DNA of 64,000 nucleotides from Rhizobium sp. GN54 (GCF_021026345.1 NZ_JAJNCZ010000005.1:186001-250000), one strand, 5' to 3'; counted from the first letter of the stretch, positions 54,262-62,812 are shown. Made by a program: numbers and translations. The notes: generated by a model from the sequence alone, not told the origin.

Positions 54262-55275
54262 TCAAAGAGCAGTGAGCTCTTTAATAATCTCCGTGCTCAG
54301 CCGTCGTTTTTCCTGCTCCAAAATCTCCGGAATACTGAAAAGATCATGCATTGCCTGCTGTGCTTCTGCATAGGAATCAAGAAATTCATCGTCCAAGGGA
54401 AAGGACTGGATGGCCTGATTGGCTGCTTCAGGTGTCATTCTCCAGAGGTTTAGCCACGACGCTGCGCTCGCGAGCCGCGTAACCATATGGCCGGGACCGG
54501 CAATATAAATTGGAACGGAGCGCAATGCGAATGCATCAAACAACTTTTCGGAAACATAGTTTCCTTGGTGCGTATTCTCGATGGCAGAGAAAAATCTCGC
54601 CCTCCCATCATAACGATCGAATTTATCCGCATGCCAGTCTTCCAACTCCTGCCTTTTTACATTCTTGTGAACTCCCGTCGCGTTTGTAACCTTACTCTGC
54701 ATCGAACAAGCGTCTGCTATACGCGTCCGCAACGCCGATAGGCCCAGTATGTCCGTTCCGGGAATTGCAACATCGAATTTCTCATTGCGACGACGTTCGG
54801 CAAGAAAAACGATATCGATAGGCGCATCGGAAAACTGCTTCCTCCAACTGGAAGGGCTCATCGCTCTATTACGAGAAAAGCATTCCTTGTAGCGATCTAT
54901 GTATTTCGTATCAGTCAGTAGGAAATACGGGATTCGGTCAAAATCAAATATCGAAGACGTAGCGTGATTGAGAAAAGTGTAAGGCAAATCCCCGGCAGGC
55001 GTATCCGCGATACGGTTCCTGCTCAATAAATCAGGCGCCCAGACAGTGTCCCAGAAAGGCTCCTCAGACAAATGCACCAGTCGCTGACCTTCGGCAAGGC
55101 GACGTCGAATAACTTCCCCACTGGCTTCAAGGTCCTTATGATGAGCCACAATGACGACATCGGCCGCTTCGAAATGCTCGGTGATCTGAATTTCCGAGGC
55201 GCAAGCGCTCCGAATCGGCTCATAGGCAAGCGGTTGCCGGTGATGATATGCGCCGAATAGGTGGACTTTTAGCAT
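54262..55275 (-). CDS. GT10-type fucosyltransferase
   Basis: The 337-residue protein carries the C-terminal GT10 motif: FFSAIENTHQGNYVSEKLF and then ALRSVPIYIAGPGH (about residues 225-260). The N-terminal half (VHLFGAYHHRQPLAYEPIRS, VVIVAHHKDLEASGEVIRRR) is less typical. GT10 enzymes transfer L-fucose from GDP-fucose in alpha-1,3/4 linkage, and the gmd-fcl pair 8.5 kb away makes that donor. The start at 55275 is chosen from the conserved N-terminus; 55308 is an alternative with MLLIRKV in front. It converges on the three-module glycosyltransferase. Confidence 0.83.
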   Translation of the reverse strand: MLKVHLFGAYHHRQPLAYEPIRSACASEIQITEHFEAADVVIVAHHKDLEASGEVIRRRLAEGQRLVHLSEEPFWDTVWAPDLLSRNRIADTPAGDLPYTFLNHATSSIFDFDRIPYFLLTDTKYIDRYKECFSRNRAMSPSSWRKQFSDAPIDIVFLAERRRNEKFDVAIPGTDILGLSALRTRIADACSMQSKVTNATGVHKNVKRQELEDWHADKFDRYDGRARFFSAIENTHQGNYVSEKLFDAFALRSVPIYIAGPGHMVTRLASAASWLNLWRMTPEAANQAIQSFPLDDEFLDSYAEAQQAMHDLFSIPEILEQEKRRLSTEIIKELTAL

Positions 55276-55503
55276 CTGAGGCCGATTTACCTTTCGAATC
55301 AGCAGCATTTCGATTTTTCGTGAACCTCAACTCCGCTGTACTAGCTCAGGAACCAAAAGGCTAGGCACAGTAACGCGAGCGACCGGCGCACACAGGTAGC
55401 TAAAGGCCCTACAGGCCTCCAGGAGGCTGCACTATGGTAATAGGTGGATCAAAATTAGGTGGCTTACTGAAAGACTTAACGCCCTCTGAAAGCTCACTGC
55501 TAG

Positions 55504-56346
55504 TTAGTTAGTAGGCTTCTGCTCGGCCAACAAGGCTCTTCGCTGCAATTCCCTCTGCCATAAAGCCTTGTGCACTTCCTCATAAAGTTTCGAGAACTTG
55601 TGGTAGTTCGCGTTCTGAGCGAGAACCCGCGATGCAATCTGCATGGCTTGGGCATCGCTGAACACGGTGGAAAGCGCTACCTGCAAGCCAGCACAGCTGG
55701 AGGCGGGGATCGAGGACTGCCAGTTGATTTCGAGGCACTCCATGATTGCGTCGAACAATGTCTGGGTGGGACCTTCATAGACGAACGCGAAATGATTTCC
55801 GACGAACGCACCATTCGGAATCAATCGCGCAAAATAGAACGCAGCCTGACTTATAGCTGCAAGGTAGTTTGCGTCGTGAAACGCCACCAACGCCCCTTGG
55901 TTGAGGCTAGGAAGCGCCCAAAGGAAATCATAGACGCCCCATGGATGCGAATGGTTGGCATCGATGTGGACAAGGTCAAACTTGGCATCGATCGTCGGAA
56001 CAGCATCACAACGAACCCCCGTCTTAACTGTATAGCGTTCGGCAAAACCCGGGAACGCCTCGAATACAACAGAACCGATAGGCTTGCTCTTGTCGTAGTA
56101 GACGGTGGGTGAGAGGTCGAGACCGTGCAGATGGCTATGGAGTTCCCTGGTCGCATAAAGAAGTGCGGCGGCCCCTTCGCCTGCAGAGCTACCAATCTCC
56201 AGCATTGTCTTCGGCTTTGCATACTGGGCGAAAGCCATCAAAGTGGCAGCGTCTGTCAGCGTCTGATCTGATTTGCACCAAGTCGGCTTCATCGGCAAAA
56301 AGACTTCGGCTTCAGCAATATTTGGCTCAATTATCAGACTGGTCAT
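55504..56346 (-). CDS. Class I SAM-dependent methyltransferase (Methyltransf_24 type)
   Basis: The 280-residue protein has motif I MLEIGSSAGEGAAALLYAT, motif II LHGLDLSP, and KFDLVHIDANHSHPWGVYDF with GALVAFHDAN, the acidic-His pattern of the Methyltransf_24 group that acts on sugars or small molecules. The remaining C-terminal helices (ALWQRELQRRALLAEQK) are charged. AAGGGGG before ATG 56346 decides the start. It precedes the GT10 gene on the same strand with 228 bases between, in which I see no gene. It probably methylates a sugar of the glycan. Confidence 0.8.
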   Translation of the reverse strand: MTSLIIEPNIAEAEVFLPMKPTWCKSDQTLTDAATLMAFAQYAKPKTMLEIGSSAGEGAAALLYATRELHSHLHGLDLSPTVYYDKSKPIGSVVFEAFPGFAERYTVKTGVRCDAVPTIDAKFDLVHIDANHSHPWGVYDFLWALPSLNQGALVAFHDANYLAAISQAAFYFARLIPNGAFVGNHFAFVYEGPTQTLFDAIMECLEINWQSSIPASSCAGLQVALSTVFSDAQAMQIASRVLAQNANYHKFSKLYEEVHKALWQRELQRRALLAEQKPTN

Positions 56347-56671
56347 AGGGCCCCCTTTTTGCCGGGTGCATTTAGACTTACTCGTACCCGCATGTAAAGT
56401 GCACAACACCCCGCGCTCAGTTATGGTTTCTGGAATCGAGGTCGACACGGTGCCGCAAAAATAGCTGCGTCGGAAATATGAATTCCGCCGTCTCGCTGTG
56501 GTCGGCACATTCCAGCGGACATCGTCGAAGGTCCGTGGGGGCCGCACTGCAGAAATACCATCCAGTTTTTTGCTCGCAGGACAACCTCAGAGATCGCCGA
56601 CTAGCGAAAACGTCGAGTTGACGTCTTTACGCTGGCATGGCACGAGAACGCTCATCTTCGTGAGGCATGAA

Positions 56672-57265
56672 ATGTCGGCTCTTTTCGAACAACACGTTAA
56701 AGTTCCCCACTCCATCAGAGTCATCAATAACGTCAAGATTGGATATCGCTCATACATAAATGACGCGCTCGTTCGACCAAACACCGCAATAGGCCGCTAT
56801 TGCTCCATCGGGCGACGAATTTCGATCAATGCGGGTAATCACCCCGTGACGCATCTGTCGACACATCCTTTCTTGTTTGCCCGGGCACAGAACCCGCATG
56901 CAACACCCTATTATGCGCAGCGTTTTCAGGTGGACATCGGCAACGATGTCTGGATCGGTGACGGAGCCGTCATCATGCCCGGCGTTACTATCGGCGATGG
57001 TGCGATCGTCGGCGCAAGCGCCGTTGTGACGAAAGATGTCGAGCCGTATGCGATCGTGGTCGGCGCACCAGCGAGGATCCAACGGCACCGCTTCAGCCCA
57101 CAACAGATCGAAGCGCTGTGTGACATTGGATGGTGGCAATACGAGGAAGCGATACTGGTGGGACTAAATCACGCCGACATCGACGCATGCATCGCGGATC
57201 TTCAGACGCGGATTTCCTCGGGAGACTATCAAATCCTCGAGCCGCATCACGCACTTCCGACGTAG
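56672..57265 (+). CDS. Hexapeptide-repeat acetyltransferase (CatB/WcaF-like)
   Basis: The 197-residue protein is a left-handed beta-helix acetyltransferase: [20 protein letters not shown], then [20 protein letters not shown] and [20 protein letters not shown]. The catalytic His is in [15 protein letters not shown]. The C-terminus ([20 protein letters not shown]) is the usual CatB-type helix. ATG 56672 follows a GAGG by 6 bases and gives the family length; a much longer frame has no homology. It probably O- or N-acetylates a sugar. It is followed by methyltransferase remnants. Confidence 0.85.
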   Translation: MSALFEQHVKVPHSIRVINNVKIGYRSYINDALVRPNTAIGRYCSIGRRISINAGNHPVTHLSTHPFLFARAQNPHATPYYAQRFQVDIGNDVWIGDGAVIMPGVTIGDGAIVGASAVVTKDVEPYAIVVGAPARIQRHRFSPQQIEALCDIGWWQYEEAILVGLNHADIDACIADLQTRISSGDYQILEPHHALPT

Positions 57266-57274
57266 GTTCGAAGC

Positions 57275-57409
57275 TGGCCGTTCGACATCGTGGTCGTGGA
57301 TGGCATGGCCAGATCTCTCGCCATATGGGCCGCGATCAAGAGCTTCGAGAAGAACGGCTTCATCATCTTGGGACCATTACGACACCACGACGATCGCATG
57401 TTCCTATGA
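57275..57409 (+). pseudogene. Fragment of a class I methyltransferase gene
   Basis: Directly after the acetyltransferase stop, one frame reads WPFDIVVVDGMARSLAIWAA then IKSFEKNGFIIL before a stop. This looks like the motif IV to motif V end of a class I methyltransferase (hydrophobic strand, VDG, helix, FIIL strand). There is no start and no N-terminal half, so it is a leftover of a larger gene. Confidence 0.5.
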
Positions 57410-58033
57410 TCGGGAAAGCTACGGCCTTGACAAGCTGATCATTCGGCGTCTGCCGAGCGGCTTAACCGGCACATTCGTGGAAATCGGCGGCTAGATGGCG
57501 TGACGCAGAGCAACTCCGTTCTGCTGGAAGCCGCGGGCTGGAGCGGCATCCTGATCGAGGCAAATCCCGGAAGCTATGCCAAGTGCCGCCGCCCTTGCGC
57601 CATCGTTGAGAATGCGGTGTGCGTCTCCGCATCGTTCGCGGATGCCTATACGCAGATCACCGACGTAGGTTTGATGTCCGTGACGGAGCAGAGCACACTC
57701 GCCGGCAATGAACGCCTTCAGCGGTTGGCAGGTGGCGAAGGGTTCACCGGCCGGAAAAAGCAAGCCATTGAAGTCCCGACTGCAACGTTGAGCCAGGTCT
57801 TGGAGAAGCATCACATCAAGAGCGTGGATCTTCTGCTTCTTGATGTTGAAGGAGCCGAGATTGAAGTTCTCTCCGGTATCGATTTCTCCATTCACGCACC
57901 GACGTATTTAGTGGCCGAGGATGCCTATGACGATTCCGTTCGCTCGTTCCTGGAACACAAGGGATACAAGCAGCAGGACGTTCTTCTTGAGCGGAAGTTT
58001 ACGCGGGACTGCTTTTACGTAAGAAACGATTGA
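57402..58033 (+). pseudogene. FkbM-family methyltransferase, broken by a one-base frameshift
   Basis: From 57402 one frame reads SYDRESYGLDKLIIRRLPSG then LTGTFVEIGG and hits TAG at 57492. From 57494 the next frame continues DGVTQSNSVLLEAAGWSGIL, with IEANPGSYAKC, VDLLLLDVEGAEIEVLSGI and the family end to 58033. The two halves join in the FkbM motif VEIGAxDGVTQSN, so a single base is missing near 57486-57493. The downstream part could start at GTG 57500 as a 177-residue protein, but without SAM motif I. It is a real mutation or a sequencing error. Confidence 0.75.
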
Positions 58034-58468
58034 CTGCACCAAATCTTAATTTTCTGTCTTTCACAATGAGCGGTGGGAACTATTTCCCGCCGTAGAGCCG
58101 GCTGGGCCCAATTCCGCTCCTATCAAATTACCCTTCGCAAACTCCAGGCCGTTCCTGAGTGCCCTCGTCGTGCGTTCGATCGACCGCTCCAGCAAAATCG
58201 ACCCCTTAAGTCATCTGCAAAGCCGCATGCCGCGCACGCATGAGTAGACCTTGCTCTTGGCGATAGCCACGCCGCAGATACCCCATTCGGGGGCGGTTGA
58301 TGCGCTCAAAGGCCAACTGCCCAGCGGAAGCGAAATTTGAAAGACTGGCTTCGTCATCCCGACGAGGAGAGTGTCCGGTGGCACAGCGCCGTCCGCACGA
58401 ACCGGCCACGAAATGATCACGCTGCGAGACCGCGGACTTGTCCATCCGCGTGAAGGGGGCAATTGCCG
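58034..58468. other. Intergenic stretch at the boundary before pssD, no gene seen
   Basis: About 435 bases separate the broken FkbM gene from pssD. The base composition changes from mixed to high G+C around 58200. Short minus-strand frames have no protein-like features. It probably holds the pssD-pssE promoter. Confidence 0.45.
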
Positions 58469-58921
58469 ATGAAGGGAAGAGTACTCGCGATCGCTTCGGG
58501 TGGTGGACACTGGATCCAGATGCGCCGGCTGCTGCCGGCTTTCGAAGGGATGGATGTCGCTTTCGTCTCCGTTTCGCCCGACTATGCGGCAGACGTTCCA
58601 GGGCACCGCTTCTACCCGGTTCGCGACGCCCATCGCTTCGACAAGGTGAGCTTTGCTGTGCTCATCGGGCAGCTGGCCTGGATCCTCCTGCGCGAGCGTC
58701 CGAATACGGTCATTTCCACCGGGTCCGCTCCCGGTCTGGTCTGCCTGGCCCTGGCCAAGTACCTGATCCGCGCCGAAACGGTATGGATCGACAGCATCGC
58801 AAATTGCGAGCAACTGTCGTCCTCGGGCCTGCAGGCGCGGCGCGTCGCCGATGTCTGGCTGACCCAATGGCCGCAGTTGCAAGGCCAGAAGGGTCCCTAC
58901 TACTGGGGTGCCGTCCTATGA
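58469..58921 (+). CDS. pssD: PssD-type (Alg14-like) glycosyltransferase subunit
   Basis: The 150-residue protein is Alg14-like: VLAIASGGGHWIQMRRLLPA, VSVSPDYAADVPG and NTVISTGSAPGLVCLALAKY are the family motifs, the first being the conserved SxGGH loop. Alg14-type proteins are the membrane-tethering, acceptor-binding half of a split GT28 enzyme. In rhizobia PssD-PssE transfers glucuronic acid in exopolysaccharide synthesis. AAGGGGG precedes the ATG. It overlaps pssE by 4 bases (ATGA). Confidence 0.85.
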   Translation: MKGRVLAIASGGGHWIQMRRLLPAFEGMDVAFVSVSPDYAADVPGHRFYPVRDAHRFDKVSFAVLIGQLAWILLRERPNTVISTGSAPGLVCLALAKYLIRAETVWIDSIANCEQLSSSGLQARRVADVWLTQWPQLQGQKGPYYWGAVL

Positions 58922-59427
58922 TCTTCGTGACCGTAGGGTCGATGATGCCCTTCAACCGCCTCATAGATACGATGGACCGGTGGGCGGCGGCCAGGCCGGA
59001 TGTCGAGATGTTCGCCCAGATCGGCGGTGGCGACGAACCCCGTCACATGCGCTGGGCGCGGAGCGTGACGCCGGCCGAGTTTGCCGATCTGGTCGCCAGA
59101 TCGACCATCATCGTCGCGCATGCCGGCATGGGCAGCATCATCAGTGCGGCCGAAGCCGGAAAGACGATCGTCCTCCTTCCGCGCTTTGCATCGCTGAAGG
59201 AGCATACGACCGATCACCAGGTGCATACGGCCAAACGCTTCATGAACCGCCCCGGGATACACATCGCCATGAACGACGACGAACTCGCAGAAGCGATCGA
59301 CGCGGCCATGGCGAGCGTCGGAGCGACCCATCAACTGCTGCCCCGTACAGCCCCTGACGCTTTCGTTGCGCGCATACGCGCCGTCCTGCTCAACGGTGCA
59401 TCCGCACCCCAAACGAACCGGAGTTGA
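58918..59427 (+). CDS. pssE: PssE-type (Alg13-like) glycosyltransferase catalytic subunit
   Basis: The 169-residue protein is Alg13-like: MIFVTVGSMMPFNRLIDTMD is the usual start, IIVAHAGMGSIISAAEAGKT and IVLLPRF...KEHTTDHQ (in two parts) are the UDP-sugar donor-binding motifs of the GT28 C-terminal half. It forms the active enzyme with the PssD-like protein just upstream. The start is coupled to the pssD stop. It is followed by a Gfo/Idh dehydrogenase in the same direction after 5 bases. Confidence 0.87.
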   Translation: MIFVTVGSMMPFNRLIDTMDRWAAARPDVEMFAQIGGGDEPRHMRWARSVTPAEFADLVARSTIIVAHAGMGSIISAAEAGKTIVLLPRFASLKEHTTDHQVHTAKRFMNRPGIHIAMNDDELAEAIDAAMASVGATHQLLPRTAPDAFVARIRAVLLNGASAPQTNRS

Positions 59428-59432
59428 TGCAT

Positions 59433-60569
59433 ATGGTGAGGCTTGGCCTGGTAGGACTTGGCAAGATGGGTATCTCGCATCTTGCAATCGCGAACTCCCA
59501 CCCTGACGCCGAGGTGACGGCGGTATGCGATCCGAGCACCTATGTCATCGACGGCATTCGCAAGTTCACGAAATTCAGAACCTACGGCGACTACCGTGTG
59601 ATGCTTCAGGACGAAAATCTCGACGCCATCATCGTCGCGACCCCGTCGCGTTCGCACCGCGACATCGTGCAACTGGCGCTCGACCGCGACGTCAGCGTCT
59701 TCTGCGAGAAGCCGTTCTGCCTGGAGGCCGCCGAAAGCGAGCGGCTTGCGGAGGTCGCCGCAGCCCGAGGCCTCGCCAACCAGGTGGGGTATCACGCGCG
59801 TTTCATCGCCACCTTCCGGGAGGCCAAGCGGATCATCGATTCCGGCGCGCTCGGGGCGTTGCATCACATCAAGGCCGAAGCCTATGGCGGGGTGGTCCTG
59901 CGTCCCGCACGGGGAACATGGCGGGGCACGCGGGCCGAGGGCGGAGGATGCCTCTATGACTATGCGAGCCATGCCGTGGATCTCGTCAACTATCTCGTCG
60001 GGGCACCCGAAAAGGTCGCAGGGACCGCATTGAACCGCATCTTCTCGGCCGACGTGGAGGACGCGGTCTTCTCCACCTTGATGTTCGGCAACGGGATGAC
60101 CGGCCAGATCGAAGCCAACTGGAGCGACGAGAGCTATCGGAAGATGTTCATGCGCGTGTCGGTCTGGGGCACCAACGGCCGCGTCACGGCGGACCGGCAG
60201 GAGATCCAGACGTTCATCCGGACGCCCCCTCCCGCGCACACGGGCCTCAAGAAGGGGTGGACCTTGAGAAACACGACCGAACTGACGGAGGATGTCTGGT
60301 ACTACCTCCGCGGAGAGGAGTATTCGGCGCAGCTCGACTACTTCGTGCAAAGGGTCAGGGATCGGGACAGCCGGAATATCTCTTCTTTCGAAAGTGCCGC
60401 CGAAACCGATCGGGTTCTCGGCATGATGGTAGCCGACGGTACGCAGAACGCGTCGCTGCCGAAAGGCAACGTATCGCTCGGCAGCAAAGCACTGGGCAAC
60501 AAACCTCTCGGCAACAGATCACTGGGCGAAAGACCCTCGGCAGGGCTCCTGCACTGGTCGCGGCAATAG
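59433..60569 (+). CDS. Gfo/Idh/MocA-family sugar dehydrogenase
   Basis: The 378-residue protein has a Rossmann domain (VRLGLVGLGKMGISHLAIAN), the family signature VFCEKPFCLEA (catalytic Lys region, EKP), and GTWRGTRAEGGGCLYDYASHAVD with the His-bearing active-site motif. It oxidises a sugar or sugar nucleotide with NAD(P). ATG 59433 has GGAG 9 bases upstream, better than the ATG at 59427. The C-terminus is extended by four short repeats (LGSKA, LGNKP, LGNRS, LGERP) outside the usual fold. It is cotranscribed with pssDE and the following gene. Confidence 0.88.
   Translation: MVRLGLVGLGKMGISHLAIANSHPDAEVTAVCDPSTYVIDGIRKFTKFRTYGDYRVMLQDENLDAIIVATPSRSHRDIVQLALDRDVSVFCEKPFCLEAAESERLAEVAAARGLANQVGYHARFIATFREAKRIIDSGALGALHHIKAEAYGGVVLRPARGTWRGTRAEGGGCLYDYASHAVDLVNYLVGAPEKVAGTALNRIFSADVEDAVFSTLMFGNGMTGQIEANWSDESYRKMFMRVSVWGTNGRVTADRQEIQTFIRTPPPAHTGLKKGWTLRNTTELTEDVWYYLRGEEYSAQLDYFVQRVRDRDSRNISSFESAAETDRVLGMMVADGTQNASLPKGNVSLGSKALGNKPLGNRSLGERPSAGLLHWSRQ
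60477..60536 (+). repeat. Four tandem 15-bp repeats in the Gfo/Idh gene
   Basis: Units CTCGGCAGCAAAGCA, CTGGGCAACAAACCT, CTCGGCAACAGATCA and CTGGGCGAAAGACCC follow without gaps and in frame, encoding LGxxx four times. They lie just inside the 3' end of the gene. Confidence 0.8.
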
Positions 60570-60580
60570 GAGCGGTGACG

Positions 60581-61462
60581 ATGGAACGCATCTTGTTTGG
60601 TGACAACCAGTTCTTCGGCGTCAATCACATGTCGGAGGAAAAGGCCCGCGCGCAGTCCGTGCGCTTCAGCGACATGAAGGCAATCCTGGACGTTCTCGAC
60701 GGTGCCTATGACAGCGGGATACGGGTCTTCATGTGCACGACGCAGGATCGTGTCGAGGAGATCTGCGATCACGTGCGGTCGAACCCCGCGCGCTATGCGG
60801 GCCTTCAGTTCTATCCGTGCATGCCCTATGCGCACAAATATGCGAACGCCGTGACCGAGCACGGGCTCGTCAATGCCATGCGCAAGTTCATGCCGTCCGG
60901 CAATATCGTCGGAACGCTGATGAAGGGCGGCCTTTCTCTGGCGAGAAAGGACATGAAGGGCATGGCCGAGCTTTTGATCGACGGCGAGATGAAGATGTTT
61001 CGCGGCCTGGAGACCCCGGTCATCTTTCTCCAGAACGTGGTGACCGATCTCATCCTCGGCCTTGGCATGCACGAGGCGTTTTCGGTGTTCGCCGATCATG
61101 TGCGGACGAAATACAAGGCCGAGCCGGGGTTCATCACGATGAACCTGCCCCGCCTGCTGGATGCCCTGGACGAGGTGGGTGTCGACAACCCCATCGTGTG
61201 CGCCAGCATCAACAAGCTCGGGTTCCGCATGTGCGGCGGCCTGGAGGCCTATGAGCGGATCGTCGGCAAACGCCGCTTCCGTCCCGTCGCCATGTCCGTC
61301 TTCGGCTCCGGCGCCATCGCGGCAAGGGACGCACTCGAATACGTGGCGGGCCAGGAGAAGATAGAGGCGATCGTCTTCGGCGCCTCGAGCATCGAGAACA
61401 TCCGCAAGACCAAGGCGATCATCGACGACATCGACCGCGTGAGACTGGCAGTGCCTGCCTAG
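60581..61462 (+). CDS. TIM-barrel-like (aldo/keto reductase-like) protein, unknown function
   Basis: The 293-residue protein begins MERILFGDNQFFGVNHMSEE. It alternates strands and helices along its length in a TIM-barrel manner (IRVFMCTTQDRVEEICDHV, FQFYPCMPY-like YPCMPYAHKYANA, NLPRLLDALDEVGVDNPIVC). It ends with AIVFGASSIENIRKTKAIID, like the cofactor loop of aldo/keto reductases (FGASxxxxI). No clear catalytic Tyr-Lys-His tetrad is visible, so activity is open. AGGAG stands 8 bases before ATG 60581, overlapping the end of the Gfo/Idh gene. The pairing suggests a sugar-modifying pathway. Confidence 0.65.
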   Translation: MERILFGDNQFFGVNHMSEEKARAQSVRFSDMKAILDVLDGAYDSGIRVFMCTTQDRVEEICDHVRSNPARYAGLQFYPCMPYAHKYANAVTEHGLVNAMRKFMPSGNIVGTLMKGGLSLARKDMKGMAELLIDGEMKMFRGLETPVIFLQNVVTDLILGLGMHEAFSVFADHVRTKYKAEPGFITMNLPRLLDALDEVGVDNPIVCASINKLGFRMCGGLEAYERIVGKRRFRPVAMSVFGSGAIAARDALEYVAGQEKIEAIVFGASSIENIRKTKAIIDDIDRVRLAVPA

Positions 61463-61540
61463 CCCGGCGGCCACGTACCGATACCGCCTCCGGCCATGGC
61501 GTGGCCGGCCGGCTTGCGCCGGCCCCGGCGACCTCCCCGC

Positions 61541-62638
61541 TCACCTCGGCCGGAAATGCTTCGACAGCTTGAGCCCCTGGGCCTGGTAGTTCGAGCCCAG
61601 TCCCGAGCCGTAGAGGCTTTCGGGGAGTTCGAGCATGCGCTCGTAGACGAGGCGGCCGACGATCTGGCCGTGTTCGAGGATGAAGGGAACCTCGTGGCTG
61701 CGGACTTCGAGGACGGCGCGGCTGCCGGAGCCGCCGGCAGCCGCGTGGCCGAAGCCGGGATCGAAGAAACCGGCGTAATGGACCCGGAATTCGCCGACGA
61801 GCGGATCGAACGGGGTCATCTCGGCGGCATAGAGGGGCGGCACGTGCACGGCCTCGCGCGAGACGAGGATGTAGAACTCGTCCGGATCAAGGATCAATTC
61901 GTTGCGACCGCGGCTGAACAGCGGCTCCCAGAAGTCGAAGATATCGTGCTGGTTCTTCTTGTCGACGTCGACCACAGCAGTGTGGTGCTTGCCGCGATAG
62001 CCGACGAGGCCTTCGGGGCCAGTGCCCTTCAGGTCGATCGAAAGGGCGATACCGCCGCCGGACACGTTTGGCGTATCGCTCGCAACCAACGTATCGGTCT
62101 TGTGCAGGGCGAGCAATTCCGCATCCGAAAGAAGCGCGTTGCCCTTGCGGAAACGGATCTGCGACAGGCGCGAGCCGCGCCGGACGACGATCGGGAAGGT
62201 CCTCGGCGAAATCTCCAGGTAGAGCGGGCCGGAGTAGCCGGCCGGGACCTTGTCAAATTCCTGGGCGCGATCGGTGATGACGCGAGTGAAGATGTCGAGC
62301 CGGCCGGTGGAGCTTTTCGGGTTGGTGGAGGCGGACAGTTCCTTCGGCAGGTCGAGGCTTTCCATCAGGGGAACGATATAGACGCACCCCGTCTCGAGCA
62401 CGGCACCTTCGGAAAGATCGACGACATGCAGCTTCAGCCGGTCGAGTTTGTCGGCGACGAGGTGGGCGGGGCCTGGAAGGAAGCTCGCACGGACGCGGAA
62501 GGCCTTCGAGCCGAGACGCAGGTCCAGGCTCGCAGGCTGCACCTGGTCGGCATCCAGCGCCGCCTCGCTCTTCAGCCTGCCGGCGTCAAACAGCGCGCTG
62601 ATGGCGCGGTCGGCCAGTATTCCCGTAGCAGTCGTCAT
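61541..62638 (-). CDS. dcd: 2'-deoxycytidine 5'-triphosphate deaminase, long form
   Basis: The 365-residue protein is about twice the size of the E. coli enzyme and matches the long alphaproteobacterial dCTP deaminase. The nucleotide motif is in ELSASTNPKSSTGRLDIF. GYSGPLYLEISPRTFPIVVR and the second-half FYILVSREAVHVPPLYAAEM and HYAGFFDPGFGHAAAGG correspond to duplicated trimer-type dUTPase folds. It makes dUTP from dCTP for thymidylate synthesis. Start 62638 has AAGGAT upstream. It is divergent from metZ. Confidence 0.93.
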   Translation of the reverse strand: MTTATGILADRAISALFDAGRLKSEAALDADQVQPASLDLRLGSKAFRVRASFLPGPAHLVADKLDRLKLHVVDLSEGAVLETGCVYIVPLMESLDLPKELSASTNPKSSTGRLDIFTRVITDRAQEFDKVPAGYSGPLYLEISPRTFPIVVRRGSRLSQIRFRKGNALLSDAELLALHKTDTLVASDTPNVSGGGIALSIDLKGTGPEGLVGYRGKHHTAVVDVDKKNQHDIFDFWEPLFSRGRNELILDPDEFYILVSREAVHVPPLYAAEMTPFDPLVGEFRVHYAGFFDPGFGHAAAGGSGSRAVLEVRSHEVPFILEHGQIVGRLVYERMLELPESLYGSGLGSNYQAQGLKLSKHFRPR

Positions 62639-62720
62639 AAGCCTATCCTTCACGCTGGCCGACAAAACCAAATGCAGGCAATTGACGCAAGCGCCGCCAC
62701 GCAGTATGGACCGGATATCC

Positions 62721-62770
62721 CGTGGTGATTTGGCCGGTCGGCTTGCAGCCACGTTAAACAAGTAGCTAAA
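62721..62770 (+). promoter_or_regulatory. SAM-II riboswitch aptamer (metA element)
   Basis: The leader of metZ has the SAM-II consensus: stem P1 CGTGG (62721-62725) with CCACG (62749-62753), the intervening GATTT and GCTTGCAG segments, then TTAAACAAG and the conserved AGCTAAA (62764-62770) that forms the pseudoknot. SAM-II elements in alphaproteobacteria precede metA, metZ and related genes and turn them off when S-adenosylmethionine is abundant. Confidence 0.93.
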
Positions 62771-62772
62771 AA

Positions 62773-62812
62773 GGCCGGGTGAAAACCGGCCTGCATTGCG
62801 GCCGGTTTTTTT
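62773..62812 (+). terminator. Terminator with competing antiterminator hairpin behind the SAM-II aptamer
   Basis: AACCGGCC (62784-62791) pairs with GGCCGGTT (62800-62807), followed by T residues to 62812, a classical intrinsic terminator. The same CCGGCC can instead pair with GGCCGG at 62773-62778. The two hairpins are mutually exclusive, so this is the likely expression platform of the riboswitch. It ends 20 bases before the metZ start. Confidence 0.8.

Noticed and set aside
37469-58033. tRNA-Gly as the insertion site of a genomic island covering the glycan locus
   Set aside because: The lower-G+C region lies on the 5' side of the tRNA, whereas islands usually insert at the 3' end. I found no integrase gene and no direct repeat of the tRNA end at the other boundary.
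58206-58882. Minus-strand frames upstream of and across pssD
   Set aside because: They have no protein-like motifs, overlap pssD on the opposite strand, and read as compositionally driven frames.
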